Position numbers and translations under genes: made by a program. The notes beneath the pieces were generated by a model. It saw only the letters and a list, made by a program, of their open reading frames with translations, was not told where the DNA came from and did no database searches. Below are positions 9,012 to 19,448 of a stretch of DNA of 64,000 nucleotides, piece after piece; positions within the stretch are counted from its first letter, which is position 1, and every line of letters begins with the position of its first letter. The DNA comes from Dyadobacter sp. CY343 (GTDB taxonomy: Bacteria > Bacteroidota > Bacteroidia > Cytophagales > Spirosomataceae): contig NZ_JAJUXK010000002.1 of assembly GCF_021390335.1 (NCBI RefSeq), positions 248,001 to 312,000 on the forward strand, read 5' to 3'.

Positions 9012-10121
9012 TTATCTCACCACCTTTTGCGTCACCGAGTCGGAAGCATTGTCAGCTTTGATAATGTAAACGCCGTGCGAAAGGTTACGCATATCAAAAC
9101 GTTCCTGCACAGATATTTCGGGAGCTTGCGTCTTGGTTTCACGAACAATCCGACCATTCAGGTCAATCAACTGCAGCCTGATCACCGCCCTATTTTTGCT
9201 GTAAGCATTCACAGTTACAAAATCATCGGTCGGTACCGGATAAGCTTCCACAGCCATCGAAATTTCAGCGGAAGAAGTCTTAGGAATTGAGGTAATAGGG
9301 TTTCCGTATTCAGAAGATTCGTAGGGCGGGATTTCAACCGTTTCACCTGGCTTGTCAGTTACGTTGATTGTTCCTTCCCGGTAGCTTTCGGAAATCACGA
9401 CGCCGCCGCGCCATTCTCTCACAACCATTGTAAACAGGTAATTACCAACAACTTCCGGCGCTTTCCATACCAGCTGGTTCAATGCAGGTTCAACTTTAAA
9501 GGTACCGTTTGCACTTATTTCGTTAGGAAATAAGTAAGTACGATCGGGCATTCTTACACCGCAGGAACCGGGCGATGGTTTGCTGATCCGCTCCACTTTC
9601 ACCGAAATACTATCGCTGTCAGCCACAGTTGGTTTCAGATCGACTGAAAAAACCTGCCTCACGCCCGCATCGAAAGCCAGGTAGGGCAACACAGGAGTTG
9701 AATTTGCAACCTGCGTATCGATCACAGTCCAGATAAACATCGAAGTCACCTGCGAATTATCCAGGTTAAGCATACCACCCGTGCGGTTATCAACCGCTGC
9801 CGAAATTTGAAAAATACCTGTTGTCGGAAAAGTATATTGCTGTTCAAAATCCACGGCGATAATGCTCCGCGAGCCGGGGACCGGATTTGTGGTAGTTCTG
9901 GGGAGATTGCGCGTAGTTCCATTTCCCAGACATACCGTCACTTCCTGCATGGCATCTGCCGCGCCGCCACCCACTTGTGCATCCACATAAATCCGGACCT
10001 TAATATTATAAGTTTGCCCCGAAACGTGAGCCGCCATGATCTCGCCACCCTGCAAATGAGTGGCATAACTTGCGTTACAAAACAACGCGATCAGAAAGAA
10101 AATCCCGTAGATTGATTTCAT
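9012..10121 (-). CDS. Secreted protein with T9SS C-terminal sorting domain
   Basis: A 369-residue exported protein. A signal peptide covers about residues 1-20, followed by the THLQGGEI motif that also begins mature Bacteroidota gliding-motility surface proteins. The middle is beta-rich with no family I can name. The last ~75 residues form a type A T9SS sorting domain (AYPVPTDDFVTV, LIDLNGRIV, LSHGVYIIKA). I used the ATG at 10121, because the 33 codons upstream do not read as a signal peptide. Probably a cell-surface or released protein; its role is unknown. Confidence 0.82.
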   Translation of the reverse strand: MKSIYGIFFLIALFCNASYATHLQGGEIMAAHVSGQTYNIKVRIYVDAQVGGGAADAMQEVTVCLGNGTTRNLPRTTTNPVPGSRSIIAVDFEQQYTFPTTGIFQISAAVDNRTGGMLNLDNSQVTSMFIWTVIDTQVANSTPVLPYLAFDAGVRQVFSVDLKPTVADSDSISVKVERISKPSPGSCGVRMPDRTYLFPNEISANGTFKVEPALNQLVWKAPEVVGNYLFTMVVREWRGGVVISESYREGTINVTDKPGETVEIPPYESSEYGNPITSIPKTSSAEISMAVEAYPVPTDDFVTVNAYSKNRAVIRLQLIDLNGRIVRETKTQAPEISVQERFDMRNLSHGVYIIKADNASDSVTQKVVR

Positions 10122-10255
10122 AAAAGGAATAGGCGGCGTTAAGTTACTTAATGTAAACACAACGCAGGAAATGCACTTTTTTGTATGGTTGTAACCAGAA
10201 ACAAATGCATAAAACTGCATTCTTTTTGTCTTAAAATTTTATACCGGAAAATGGG

Positions 10256-11317
10256 TCAGTCCTTATAAATGAGTACCTCGCGTGTTCCGTCGCTTTTGAT
10301 GTAACCGCGGTACATTCCTTCGCTGTTAAATGGCATTGCAATATTCCCGTTCCTGTCGACCGCGATAATACCACCCTCGCCGCCCCGCTCGACGAGCTTC
10401 TTCATAACTACTTCATTGGAAGCGTCTTTCAGCGACATGCCTTTGTATTCCATCAATGCAGAAATATCATACGCAACCACTGATCGGATGAAATATTCCC
10501 CGTGGCCGGTCGCCGAAACTGCGCAAGTTGCATTGTTGGCATAAGTACCCGCTCCGATGATCGGAGCGTCGCCAACGCGTCCGTATTTCTTATTGGTCAT
10601 TCCGCCGGTAGAAGTGCCGGCAGCGAGGTTACCGAACTTGTCCAGCGCCACACAGCCCACCGTCCCGAATTTTTTTCCTTCTGTAAATATCAACTCAGTG
10701 TCTTTCGCAAATCCCGTTTTGGGCGCTTTCTTCAATTGCTGTTTGTCTTTTGAATCATGGTCAAGCTCGGTTTTGTCAGCTTCCCTGGCCCGCAGCAATG
10801 CTTTATATCTTGATTCTGTGTAAAAATATTTTGGGTCAACGAGCTCGATTCCCTGTTGCTTGGCGAATTTCTCCGCGCCGGCGCCAGCCATCATGACGTG
10901 TTCAGATTTTTCCATCACTGCAATTGCAGCGCTGATCGGGTTTTTGATCGTAGTAACTCCGGCTATTGCGCCGGCTTTCATCGTCTTGCCTTCCATCACC
11001 GAAGCGTCGAGCTCATTTTTACCTTCATTTGTGAAAACAGCACCTTTGCCCGCATTGAAAAGCGGCGAATCTTCCATTACATGAATCGTAGCTTCTACCG
11101 CCTGAACGCTGGTACCGCCACTTTTCAGCACCGCATAACCTTTTTCCAAAGCGGTATTCAAAACATCCTTGTACGCTTTTTCCTGCTCCGGGCTCATATT
11201 CGACCGGGTTATGGTTCCTGCGCCGCCGTGGATTACCAACGTGATCTTATCTGAAAAATCCTGTGCGAACAGCGGCAGGTTTAATAGGGTCAAGAAGAGA
11301 ATGCAGACCTTTTTCAT
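10256..11317 (-). CDS. Isoaspartyl peptidase / L-asparaginase (Ntn-hydrolase)
   Basis: A 353-residue exported enzyme with a signal peptide of ~18 residues ending before QDFSDK. The mature part begins with the family motif LVIHGGAGT; FNAGKGAVF and ELDASVM are conserved core motifs. Self-cleavage should occur before the Thr of KFGTVGCVA, giving alpha and beta subunits. Family members hydrolyse beta-aspartyl peptides and asparagine. The ATG at 11317 was chosen because it begins the signal peptide. It is divergent from the GH2 gene. Confidence 0.9.
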   Translation of the reverse strand: MKKVCILFLTLLNLPLFAQDFSDKITLVIHGGAGTITRSNMSPEQEKAYKDVLNTALEKGYAVLKSGGTSVQAVEATIHVMEDSPLFNAGKGAVFTNEGKNELDASVMEGKTMKAGAIAGVTTIKNPISAAIAVMEKSEHVMMAGAGAEKFAKQQGIELVDPKYFYTESRYKALLRAREADKTELDHDSKDKQQLKKAPKTGFAKDTELIFTEGKKFGTVGCVALDKFGNLAAGTSTGGMTNKKYGRVGDAPIIGAGTYANNATCAVSATGHGEYFIRSVVAYDISALMEYKGMSLKDASNEVVMKKLVERGGEGGIIAVDRNGNIAMPFNSEGMYRGYIKSDGTREVLIYKD

Positions 11318-11453
11318 GGATTCTTGCTTTGAGTGAGTTGTAAAATCTAATATAGTCAATATCTGTTGCACTCGAATTCCGCAGTAAAGCATATTATTGC
11401 AGGACTTTTAAAAAAGTGAAACTCAAATTAAGTCTCAGTAATTAAAACCAAGA

Positions 11454-13310
11454 ATGAAAAAATTAAGCTATTTCCTAACCATCCTGGCCATTTCCACGCA
11501 GATCCTGTATGCGCAGGACAATGCCGGCTGGAAGTATAAGCAAGGCAAGATCGTTACGCCGTGGGCAGAAAAAGTATCGGCCGCCAATCCACATCCGGAG
11601 TATCCAAGACCGCAATTGATCCGTAGAAACTGGCAGAATATCAATGGATTGTGGAATTACTCAATCGTACCGCAATATGCCGGCGAAACCAAACCCGCCA
11701 GTTTTGAGGGAAAAATCCTGGTGCCTTTTGCGGTTGAATCTGCATTGTCAGGGGTGGGCAGAACTGTGGGAAAAGACAGTGTGCTTTGGTACAATCGGAC
11801 AGTTGATTTTGCTCCGAAACTGAAAGACCAGCGCGTACTGCTACATTTCGGCGCAGTGGACTGGAAGTGTGAGGTATTCGTAAATGGAAAACCAGCCGGC
11901 TCGCATCAGGGCGGTTATGATCCTTTTTCATTTGATATTACTGACTTGCTGGTTAAAAAGAAGCAACAGGAAATCAGCGTGAGAGTATGGGACCCAAGCA
12001 GCGACGGACCGCAGCCAAGAGGCAAGCAGATCAAGAACCCGCATGCGATCTGGTACACGCCGGTGACGGGTATCTGGCAGACAGTTTGGCTGGAAACCGT
12101 GTCTGCAAGTCACATTACAAGTATTTTACCGGTTCCTGATATTGACAAGCAAATAGTGAATATCGGCCTGAAAGTGGAAGGCGCGAAAGAGGGGGATAAG
12201 GTGAAGGTTGTGGCTTTCGACGGTACTACCAAAGTTGCAGAGCAGGAAGCTGCGCCTAATGCAAACATCGCATTGTCAGTTCCAAATGCAAAGTTATGGT
12301 CGCCCGACAGCCCGTTTTTGTATGATCTGACTGTGACGATCACAAGAAACGGCAAAGTTGTGGACGAGGCGAAGAGCTACTTCGCAATGCGCAAAATCGC
12401 GATGCAGCCAGATCAGAACGGGATCCAGCGCATGACTTTGAACAATAAATTCCTTTTTCAATACGGTCCGCTTGACCAGGGCTGGTGGCCAGACGGTTTG
12501 TACACTGCGCCAAATGACGAAGCTTTAAAATTCGATATTGTTAAGACCAAAGAAATGGGTTTTAATATGATCAGAAAGCACGTAAAAGTGGAGCCGGCGA
12601 GATGGTACCGGTATTGCGACGAGCTTGGAATGCTGGTTTGGCAGGATATGCCGAGTGGCGATATGGGCAATAACTGGGAGCAGCGCCCGGGCATTACCGG
12701 CAATGAAACCGATCGCGACCGCACGCCGGAATCAGAAAAGATATTTAAAGACGAATGGAAAGCGATCATGGATGCCAACCGCTTTTTCCCATCTATCGTA
12801 ATCTGGGTACCTTTCAATGAAGCGTGGGGCCAGTTCAAGACCGAGGAGATCACAAAATGGACGATGCAATACGATTCAAGCAGACTCGTAAACAGCGCGA
12901 GCGGCGGTAACTTCCATCCGGTGGGGCACATTATCGATATGCACAATTACCCCGAGCCTGTTATGCCGAGACCTGATCTTTTCGGTGCGAAGCAAATTAT
13001 CGTTTTGGGTGAATTCGGCGGATTAGGACTTCCGGTGACTGGACATACCTGGCAGCAAAAAGACAACTGGGGATACCAAAGCTTTAAAACGCAGGAAGAA
13101 CTTTACAACCGTTATGAAGGCATGATCAAAAAATTTGAGCCTTTGATCCGGAAAGGTTTGTCCGCGGCGGTTTACACACAAACCACTGACGTAGAGATCG
13201 AAACAAACGGTTTAATGACCTACGACCGTAAAGTAATCAAATTCCCGGAAGCCAAGCTGAAAGCGATTCATCAGCCTATTTATAATCCGGAGTTTGTGAA
13301 GATGAGGTAG
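11454..13310 (+). CDS. Glycoside hydrolase family 2 protein
   Basis: A 618-residue exported enzyme of the beta-galactosidase/glucuronidase/mannosidase superfamily. The signal peptide ends near residue 20 (LYAQ). A sugar-binding jelly-roll (~55-215, with SVLWYNR and WKCEVFVNG) is followed by an immunoglobulin-like domain and the TIM barrel from ~315. The acid/base is probably E456 (FNEAWG) and the nucleophile E520 (LGEFGG). The specific sugar cannot be told. The gene stands alone with its own upstream region. Confidence 0.9.
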   Translation: MKKLSYFLTILAISTQILYAQDNAGWKYKQGKIVTPWAEKVSAANPHPEYPRPQLIRRNWQNINGLWNYSIVPQYAGETKPASFEGKILVPFAVESALSGVGRTVGKDSVLWYNRTVDFAPKLKDQRVLLHFGAVDWKCEVFVNGKPAGSHQGGYDPFSFDITDLLVKKKQQEISVRVWDPSSDGPQPRGKQIKNPHAIWYTPVTGIWQTVWLETVSASHITSILPVPDIDKQIVNIGLKVEGAKEGDKVKVVAFDGTTKVAEQEAAPNANIALSVPNAKLWSPDSPFLYDLTVTITRNGKVVDEAKSYFAMRKIAMQPDQNGIQRMTLNNKFLFQYGPLDQGWWPDGLYTAPNDEALKFDIVKTKEMGFNMIRKHVKVEPARWYRYCDELGMLVWQDMPSGDMGNNWEQRPGITGNETDRDRTPESEKIFKDEWKAIMDANRFFPSIVIWVPFNEAWGQFKTEEITKWTMQYDSSRLVNSASGGNFHPVGHIIDMHNYPEPVMPRPDLFGAKQIIVLGEFGGLGLPVTGHTWQQKDNWGYQSFKTQEELYNRYEGMIKKFEPLIRKGLSAAVYTQTTDVEIETNGLMTYDRKVIKFPEAKLKAIHQPIYNPEFVKMR

Positions 13311-13317
13311 GATTGGG

Positions 13318-13500
13318 AGAAGGGGAGGAAAGGGAGGAAGGAGAAACGGAGGAAGGAGAAACGGAGGAGGGAGAAGATTGAATATTAAATATTAAAAGAC
13401 AAAAAGGGAAGAACGCAGGAATACCTGCTACTCTTCCCTTTCTATTTCCTTCCTCCCTTTCCTCCATCCTCCCTTTCCTCCGTTCCTCCTTCCTCCGCTC
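13318..13500. repeat. Purine/pyrimidine inverted repeat at a convergent gene junction
   Basis: Left arm (about 13318-13376) is made of GGAGGAA/GGAGAAACGGAGG words and is almost pure purine. Right arm (about 13446-13500) is made of CCTTCCTCC/CCTTTCCTCCGTT words, largely its reverse complement. The arms enclose an AT-rich segment and a separate perfect hairpin. The right arm touches the stop codon of the malic enzyme gene. Confidence 0.75.
13403..13441. terminator. Bidirectional terminator hairpin
   Basis: AAAGGGAAGA (13403-13412) pairs perfectly with TCTTCCCTTT (13432-13441), and inside it GCAGG (415-419) pairs with CCTGC (424-428). It lies between the convergent GH2 and malic enzyme genes, with A/T-rich flanks on both sides. 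Confidence 0.65.
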
Positions 13501-15770
13501 TAACCCTTCATCTGCGCTTCTACAACCGCGATAGCGACCATATTTACGATTTCGCGGACGGAGCTTCCTAGCTGTAACACGTGCACCGGCTTTTTAAGAC
13601 CCAATAGGATCGGTCCGATGGTTTCCAGTTCGGCTGCTTCTTTCAGCAGGTTATAGGCGATGTTACTTGCCGAAAGATTTGGGAAAATCAAGGTATTCGC
13701 GCCGCCGTCGACGAGGTCGCTGAATGGGTGATTTTCTTTTAAAAGTGTTGTATTGAAAGCAAGGTGGGCCTGCATTTCTCCTTCTACCACCATTGTCGGA
13801 TTTCTCTTTTTCAGGATAGCAGTGGCTTCCCGCATTTTTTCAGCATCGTGGCCAGCAGCACTACCGTAGTTGGCATACGTTACCAGTGCGATGCGGGGCG
13901 AAATATTAAAATGTCCCACTGCTTTTGCAGTCAGCTCTGTGATTTCCACGATCTCATCAACCGTAGGATCGAGATTGACCGTGGTATCGGAGAAGAAGAG
14001 CGGGCCTTTTGGTGTGAGCAGAATGTACATACCTGCTACCTTATTCACACCATCCTGCTTTCCGATCACGTGCAAAGCCGGGCGAATTGTGTCCGGGTAA
14101 GTGCGGGTTAAACCGGAAATAAATGCATCTGCTTCACCATTTTCGACCATCATCGAGCCGAAATAGCTTTTGAAATAGATCGTCCTTCTCGCTTCGATCG
14201 GCGTAAGTCCTTTCCGCTGACGTTTTTCGTACAGTTTAGCAGCGTACGTATCGATCATGTGCTCATTTTCTTCAGCACGCGGATCCACGATTGCTACGTC
14301 TCCCAGGTCAAGCTTGCTTTCTCTGATCAAATGCTGAATCGTCTCTTTACTACCGAGTAGGATCGGTATCGCAATTCCTTCATCCCGAACCTGTTGCGCT
14401 GCACGTAATACCTGAATATTCTCTGCATCAGCAAAAACAACCCTTTTTGGTGCAAGCTTCGCCTTGTTCAGGATTACTCTTGAGATCTGCTCATTGCGAC
14501 CCAGGCGACTTGAAAGTTCCTGCTCGTAAGCGTCCCAATCCGTGATATGCGTGCGCGCCACGCCGGTTTCCATCGCTGCTTTTGCAACCGCCGGGGCTAC
14601 CGTAGTGAGCAGGCGCGGATCGACGGGTTTTGGTATGATGTAATTTTTACCAAAAACGATATTCGTCTCATTATAAGCCAGGTTGACAATATCCGGAACG
14701 GGCTTGGTCGCCAGATCCGCCAGTGCATGAACCGCAGCCAGCTTCATTTCTTCATTGATTTCCGTGGCCCTAACATCCAGCGCGCCGCGGAAAATGTATG
14801 GAAACCCGAGTACGTTATTCACCTGGTTAGGATAGTCAGAACGGCCGGTGGCCATAATTACATCTTCCCGCGCTTCTACTGCATCAGGATAAGGTATTTC
14901 GGGATTTGGATTGGCCATAGCAAGCACGATCGGATCTTTCGCCATCGATTTCACCATGTCTTTAGAAACTATATCAGCTGTTGAGAGTCCAAGGAAAATA
15001 TCAGCACCAACCATCGCAGCATCGAGCGAATCAAATTCCAGATCAGTCGCAAACTGCTTTTTCATCTCACTCAAATCCGTGCGGCCGTTGTGAATATGTC
15101 CTTTTGTATCAAACATCGCCACATTCTGAGGATTGACACCCAGCGATATATAAAGTTTTGTACAGGAGACAGCAGAAGCGCCAGCGCCGGAGACCACCAC
15201 TCTGATTTCGCCAATATTCTTGTTGACAAGTTTCAAAGCATTCAGCATCGCGGCTGCACTGATAATCGCAGTTCCGTGCTGGTCATCGTGCATGACCGGA
15301 ATATTGAGTTCCTTTTTAAGACGGGCTTCAATTTCAAAACATTCAGGCGCCTTGATATCTTCCAGGTTAATACCGCCAAATGTTGGTTCCAGAATTTTGA
15401 CAGTCCGGACAAATTCGTCGACATCCTTGGTATTCAATTCGATATCAAAAACGTCAATATCTGCGTAAATCTTGAATAGCAAACCCTTTCCTTCCATGAC
15501 AGGCTTGGAAGCTTCCGGACCGATATCGCCCAGCCCAAGAACAGCCGTTCCGTTACTGATTACAGCAACCAAATTGCCTTTGGCAGTATACAAATATGCA
15601 TTTTCAACATTTTCGGCGATTTCAAGGCAAGGCTCTGCTACTCCGGGAGAGTAGGCCAGCGAAAGGTCCCGCTGAGTGCTTGTTTCCTTGGTTGGAATTA
15701 CCTGGATTTTCCCAGGTCTGCCCTTCGAGTGGTAATATAGCGCGTCTTCTTTTCTGATCTTTTTGTTCAT
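13500..15770 (-). CDS. maeB: NADP-dependent malic enzyme (malic + phosphotransacetylase-like domains)
   Basis: A 756-residue protein of the large MaeB type. The malic enzyme N-terminal and NAD-binding domains span ~1-420 ([28 protein letters not shown]). The remaining ~330 residues resemble phosphate acetyltransferase, which in MaeB is regulatory (acetyl-CoA sensing) rather than catalytic. The enzyme decarboxylates malate to pyruvate with NADP, supplying NADPH. The length fits the family. Monocistronic; the start ATG lies just after a gap from the WecA-like gene of the same strand. Confidence 0.93.
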   Translation of the reverse strand: MNKKIRKEDALYYHSKGRPGKIQVIPTKETSTQRDLSLAYSPGVAEPCLEIAENVENAYLYTAKGNLVAVISNGTAVLGLGDIGPEASKPVMEGKGLLFKIYADIDVFDIELNTKDVDEFVRTVKILEPTFGGINLEDIKAPECFEIEARLKKELNIPVMHDDQHGTAIISAAAMLNALKLVNKNIGEIRVVVSGAGASAVSCTKLYISLGVNPQNVAMFDTKGHIHNGRTDLSEMKKQFATDLEFDSLDAAMVGADIFLGLSTADIVSKDMVKSMAKDPIVLAMANPNPEIPYPDAVEAREDVIMATGRSDYPNQVNNVLGFPYIFRGALDVRATEINEEMKLAAVHALADLATKPVPDIVNLAYNETNIVFGKNYIIPKPVDPRLLTTVAPAVAKAAMETGVARTHITDWDAYEQELSSRLGRNEQISRVILNKAKLAPKRVVFADAENIQVLRAAQQVRDEGIAIPILLGSKETIQHLIRESKLDLGDVAIVDPRAEENEHMIDTYAAKLYEKRQRKGLTPIEARRTIYFKSYFGSMMVENGEADAFISGLTRTYPDTIRPALHVIGKQDGVNKVAGMYILLTPKGPLFFSDTTVNLDPTVDEIVEITELTAKAVGHFNISPRIALVTYANYGSAAGHDAEKMREATAILKKRNPTMVVEGEMQAHLAFNTTLLKENHPFSDLVDGGANTLIFPNLSASNIAYNLLKEAAELETIGPILLGLKKPVHVLQLGSSVREIVNMVAIAVVEAQMKG

Positions 15771-15866
15771 ACCTGTATAGCAATTATTTCGTGCTAAGGT
15801 ACAAACATTAGGTTCATGCCAATGAATTTTGCGGAGCTATTCACTGCAAATTCCCCGGCGCAGGGG

Positions 15867-17075
15867 TCAGAAATCGCGCATTGTGTTGCCTGATGAAGGC
15901 ACATCTTCTTTCTTGAAAGAGGGACTATTTACCAATTTTTTCCTTGCTTTGACGGTCACGATCCTTCTTTTGAGAATATGTGCAAAAAGCATGTAGGCCC
16001 CGAACATCGCGATATAAATGTAAAGCGAGGCAGTATTTGTAATGTCCCCGTGAAATGCGAAGAACAGTGCGGTATTCGTAATGGTCACCATCCAAAGTGA
16101 GAACGATGCCCAGAAGTGGTTTAGCCCGTTGTCCAGGAGAATATGGTGCATGTGATTGCGGTCGGCCACAAACGGGGAACCGCCTTTAAATATGCGGACA
16201 ATGAATACCCGGAGCGTGTCAAATATCGGAACGATCAGCAATACCATCACGATGATCGGTGCATTGAAATATGCATTCGGATCGTGCAGGTAGCCCACAT
16301 TCAGCGACAGAAATTCAACTGAGAATATTGAAAGCAGGTAACCGACGATCAGCGACCCGGTATCGCCCATGAAGATCTTGCTTGTTTTTGAAAAGTTAAA
16401 CCTTAAAAAACCCAGCAACGAACCCGACATAGCGAATGCGAGGCAGCCGAAAGAAAAGTGGTCGTTGAGTATGAACCAGATACCAAACCCGAGTCCGGCA
16501 ATTAAACTAATGCCGCCCGCCAGTCCGTCAATCCCGTCGATCAGGTTGATCGCATTGATGATCGCGATAAATATGAAAACGGTAAGTGGAATGCTGACAT
16601 AGTCAGCTACTGCGTGAATGCCGAAGATCCCGTAAAAATTATCAACCTTAAAATTCCCCATCGCCACTAATATCAGCGAAGCGAAAATTTGAATGATCAG
16701 CTTTTTGGTAGGGTCAACTGCAAGGATATCATCTTTGATGCCGAGAAAAAACAAAATGATCACGCCCGTCATCGCGAGACTGATCAGATTGGAATCGAGA
16801 ATGTTTTCAGAGTGTGGCCAGAGAAAGTAGGCGATCAGTGTGGCTGCGAAAATGGCAATACCACCAAGTGTGGGCGTTTCAGTTTCGTGTGAGCTGCGGA
16901 AACCTGGTTTTGCCGTAAGATGCAGCAGGTTAGACAGGTTAATGATAATAGGTATGGAGATTATCGACAGAAAACAAGCGATCAGAAACGAAAGGAGGCA
17001 TTGGTACACATCGTGGTGGATGATGTTGCTGAAGTTTCCTTCACTTAATATCTGAAGAGGTAACTTTAAATCCAT
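15867..17075 (-). CDS. WecA/TagO-like undecaprenyl-phosphate sugar-1-phosphate transferase
   Basis: A 402-residue polytopic membrane protein with about ten hydrophobic helices. The polyprenyl-transferase signatures are clear: PTLGGIAIF, KDDILAVDP, NLIDGIDGLAGG and FMGDTGSL, with HMHH (~310) of the WecA/MraY family. These enzymes load the first sugar phosphate onto the lipid carrier. The length and the HMHH motif favour WecA/TagO over MraY. It lies 128 bases after the glycosyltransferase cluster on the same strand and probably starts its glycan. Confidence 0.9.
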   Translation of the reverse strand: MDLKLPLQILSEGNFSNIIHHDVYQCLLSFLIACFLSIISIPIIINLSNLLHLTAKPGFRSSHETETPTLGGIAIFAATLIAYFLWPHSENILDSNLISLAMTGVIILFFLGIKDDILAVDPTKKLIIQIFASLILVAMGNFKVDNFYGIFGIHAVADYVSIPLTVFIFIAIINAINLIDGIDGLAGGISLIAGLGFGIWFILNDHFSFGCLAFAMSGSLLGFLRFNFSKTSKIFMGDTGSLIVGYLLSIFSVEFLSLNVGYLHDPNAYFNAPIIVMVLLIVPIFDTLRVFIVRIFKGGSPFVADRNHMHHILLDNGLNHFWASFSLWMVTITNTALFFAFHGDITNTASLYIYIAMFGAYMLFAHILKRRIVTVKARKKLVNSPSFKKEDVPSSGNTMRDF

Positions 17076-17203
17076 AGTGTCTGCCTTATTTATGAAGTGT
17101 AAAGAGGAAAATTCTAGTCAAATGACGTAAATTTTGTAAATATAGGAAATATCCAAGTCACCGAAATGCAAAATATTTACTGAACGTCAGGATCAGGTCT
17201 TTT

Positions 17204-17953
17204 TTAAAGCCTGATAAATTGAAAGATTTTCCTGATTGGTTTTAGCCACAATGTGTAAAATTTTGGAGTTAATTCATTTGTTCTCCATGCTTTAAGATCA
17301 TTTCGGTTTGCCTGAATCCTGTTTTTAAACGAACTGTTACTGACCCCGCCGCTCCGCATTTTAACCAGTACCTTGGGCAGGTAGCCAATCTTGATTTCTG
17401 CTTTGTGTACAAATCTCAGCATCAGCTCATAATCTGCCGCACTTCCCAGATCCAGTCGGAACTTGCCGAGCCTGTCGTACAACTCCCGGCGCACAAAAAA
17501 CGTAGGGTGTGGCGGCATCCAGCCATTCAAAAACGAACCTTTCTGATATAGTCCCGAAGTCCATTTCCTTTTTACTATTGATCCGTTTGTAAAGTCTACG
17601 TATTCCAAATCCCCGTAACAAGCTTCATAGTTACCCGATTTCATCAGTTCGACTACCTCGGAAATAACGGTTGAGAATGCGTAAAAATCGTCTGCATTTA
17701 GTATTCCGATTATTTCACCGGATGCTAATTGTATGCCTTTGTTCATGGCATCGTAAATTCCAGCGTCTTTTTCGCTGACGAATTTGCTGACTTTCCCTTC
17801 GAAAGATTTCACAATATCCTGCGTTCCGTCTTTCGAATTTCCGTCCACGACAATGTATTCGATATCAGGATAATCCTGATTTACAATCGATTCAATGCAT
17901 TGGCGGATCGTGGCTGCTCCGTTATAGACAACCGTCAGTATACTTACTTTCAA
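17204..17953 (-). CDS. Glycosyltransferase family 2 (WcaA/colanic-acid type)
   Basis: A 249-residue GT-A enzyme: N-terminal SILTVVYNGAATIRQCIESI nucleotide-sugar fold, DGNSKDGT, and the metal-binding LNADD at about residue 87. The IYDAMNKGI segment is typical of the GT2 group found in colanic-acid and other exopolysaccharide clusters. Its ATG overlaps the stop of the WcaF-like gene by 4 bases, showing translational coupling. It transfers one sugar of the repeat unit; donor and linkage cannot be inferred. Confidence 0.88.
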   Translation of the reverse strand: MKVSILTVVYNGAATIRQCIESIVNQDYPDIEYIVVDGNSKDGTQDIVKSFEGKVSKFVSEKDAGIYDAMNKGIQLASGEIIGILNADDFYAFSTVISEVVELMKSGNYEACYGDLEYVDFTNGSIVKRKWTSGLYQKGSFLNGWMPPHPTFFVRRELYDRLGKFRLDLGSAADYELMLRFVHKAEIKIGYLPKVLVKMRSGGVSNSSFKNRIQANRNDLKAWRTNELTPKFYTLWLKPIRKIFQFIRL

Positions 17954-18516
17954 TGGTTTATTATTCTTGTTTTAATGTATCTGGCAGGATTTCCCTGATA
18001 AATTCCGTCTGCATCGAGATTGGTAGTAGCGACAGAATTGACTGTTAATACTGCGTGCGACCCAACTTTTACACCCGGACAAACTGTCGCTTTCGCGCCG
18101 ATCCACGCGCCTTTTTCAATGATAATCGGCTTCACGATCAGGTCAAATGCGCTCTTCGAATAATTATGGTTTCCGGTTAAAAGCATGCAACCCTGTGATA
18201 AGCAGACGTTTGATTCGATTGTCACCATAGTGAGGTTGTCGATCCACACATTTTCACCGATCCAGGTATGGTCGCCGATTTGCAGGAACCAGGGATATTT
18301 GATGTTCACTTTTGGCTTGATCACAACCCCGTTTCCAATCTTTGCACCGAACATTCTCAGGATACTATTCTTGAAGCCGGAGGGGTAAGGCAAATGCGTG
18401 TGTACAAACAGGCGGCCTGTGAAATACCAGAGTAATTGTTTCACAAAACTGCCGGGCTTGTACCAGCTATTGTCATACTTTGACAGATCGGTTTGGGTTT
18501 TTAAGGTCTTTTCCAT
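17950..18516 (-). CDS. WcaF-like exopolysaccharide O-acetyltransferase
   Basis: A 188-residue left-handed beta-helix acyltransferase of the maltose/WcaF type: IGNGVVIKPKV, IGDHTWIGENVWID, and the catalytic-loop His in TGNHNYSK; GAWIGAKATVCPGV and the YQGNPARYI tail complete it. Members acetylate sugars in exopolysaccharides. The gene starts 44 bases inside the end of the upstream GT2 gene, and its own end overlaps the next GT2 gene. Confidence 0.87.
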   Translation of the reverse strand: MEKTLKTQTDLSKYDNSWYKPGSFVKQLLWYFTGRLFVHTHLPYPSGFKNSILRMFGAKIGNGVVIKPKVNIKYPWFLQIGDHTWIGENVWIDNLTMVTIESNVCLSQGCMLLTGNHNYSKSAFDLIVKPIIIEKGAWIGAKATVCPGVKVGSHAVLTVNSVATTNLDADGIYQGNPARYIKTRIINH

Positions 18517-19399
18517 ATTCCGTTCTGAAATGTTCCATGATCTGCTCCTTGTCCTTCCCGGCCCGGTAATACACTTCGTATATCTTCGCGTCGACGAGGA
18601 AGCGGTACCAGAATCCTTGTAAAAAATGCCAGATAATACCCTTCAAACCGTCCAGAAAACCAAGTTTTAGAAAATACCGGTAACTGAAATAAATGAATGG
18701 CCGGGTAAATAGCGGCATTTTTGAGTATTTCACTTTAAGATAACGCGTCCGCTGTTCCTGCGTTCCCCAGAACTTCGGATCGACGGTCGGCTTGCTATCA
18801 AAATTATATTTAATGTTCAATAAATCAATGACTTCCCTTATTGCATAATTGTTATGCTTTTGGGTCCACCAGGTCAGGTTATTGAGGTTATGATCGACGA
18901 TATCGTTTTTCAGATTTTCGACCGTTCCGCTGCTGAGCTTGATATGTTCGTCCATCCACAATTCCTCGCAGGTACCGATCCCGCGGCGCCAGATCCGCAG
19001 CAGCCAGATCGGGTAGTAGCCTCCGCGACGGATCCATTTGTCCATAAATATCACGCGGCGCTTTACATACAAACCGGAAACACCCGCGGAAACCTGGCCG
19101 AGGGAGGCTTTCAGTTCGTTTGCGAGTTCGGTCGTAATGTATTCGTCGGCGTCCATCCGCATCAGCCAGGCTGTTTGGAACGGATTATTCGCAATGCCAA
19201 AATTGAATTGGAAGGAATAGGAGACCCAGGGATTCTGGATCACAGTTGCGCCGAGATTTTCGGCTATTGAAACCGTATCGTCCGTTGAAAAAGAATCGAC
19301 GATAAAAATCTTGTCGGTTACCTGCTGAAGACTTTGAATGCAACGTCCGATGTGCTTCGATTCATTGTGTGTCAGTATAATGACGGATAAATCAATCAT
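18473..19399 (-). CDS. Glycosyltransferase family 2 (WaaE/KdtX type)
   Basis: A 308-residue GT-A enzyme. The N-terminal SVIILTHNESKHI, IVDSFSTDDT and the metal-binding MDADEY at about residue 82 place it with the WaaE/KdtX-like group of beta-glycosyltransferases. The C-terminal ~70 residues contain amphipathic aromatic-rich segments (RPFIYFSYRYFLKLGFLDG) that probably sit on the inner membrane. The last 44 bases overlap the start of the WcaF-like gene. Confidence 0.88.
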   Translation of the reverse strand: MIDLSVIILTHNESKHIGRCIQSLQQVTDKIFIVDSFSTDDTVSIAENLGATVIQNPWVSYSFQFNFGIANNPFQTAWLMRMDADEYITTELANELKASLGQVSAGVSGLYVKRRVIFMDKWIRRGGYYPIWLLRIWRRGIGTCEELWMDEHIKLSSGTVENLKNDIVDHNLNNLTWWTQKHNNYAIREVIDLLNIKYNFDSKPTVDPKFWGTQEQRTRYLKVKYSKMPLFTRPFIYFSYRYFLKLGFLDGLKGIIWHFLQGFWYRFLVDAKIYEVYYRAGKDKEQIMEHFRTEYGKDLKNPNRSVKV

Positions 19400-19448
19400 A
19401 TCCAGTGTGTAACGTTTCGGACTTGCTTTTCAGCGGTTACTTAAATGC

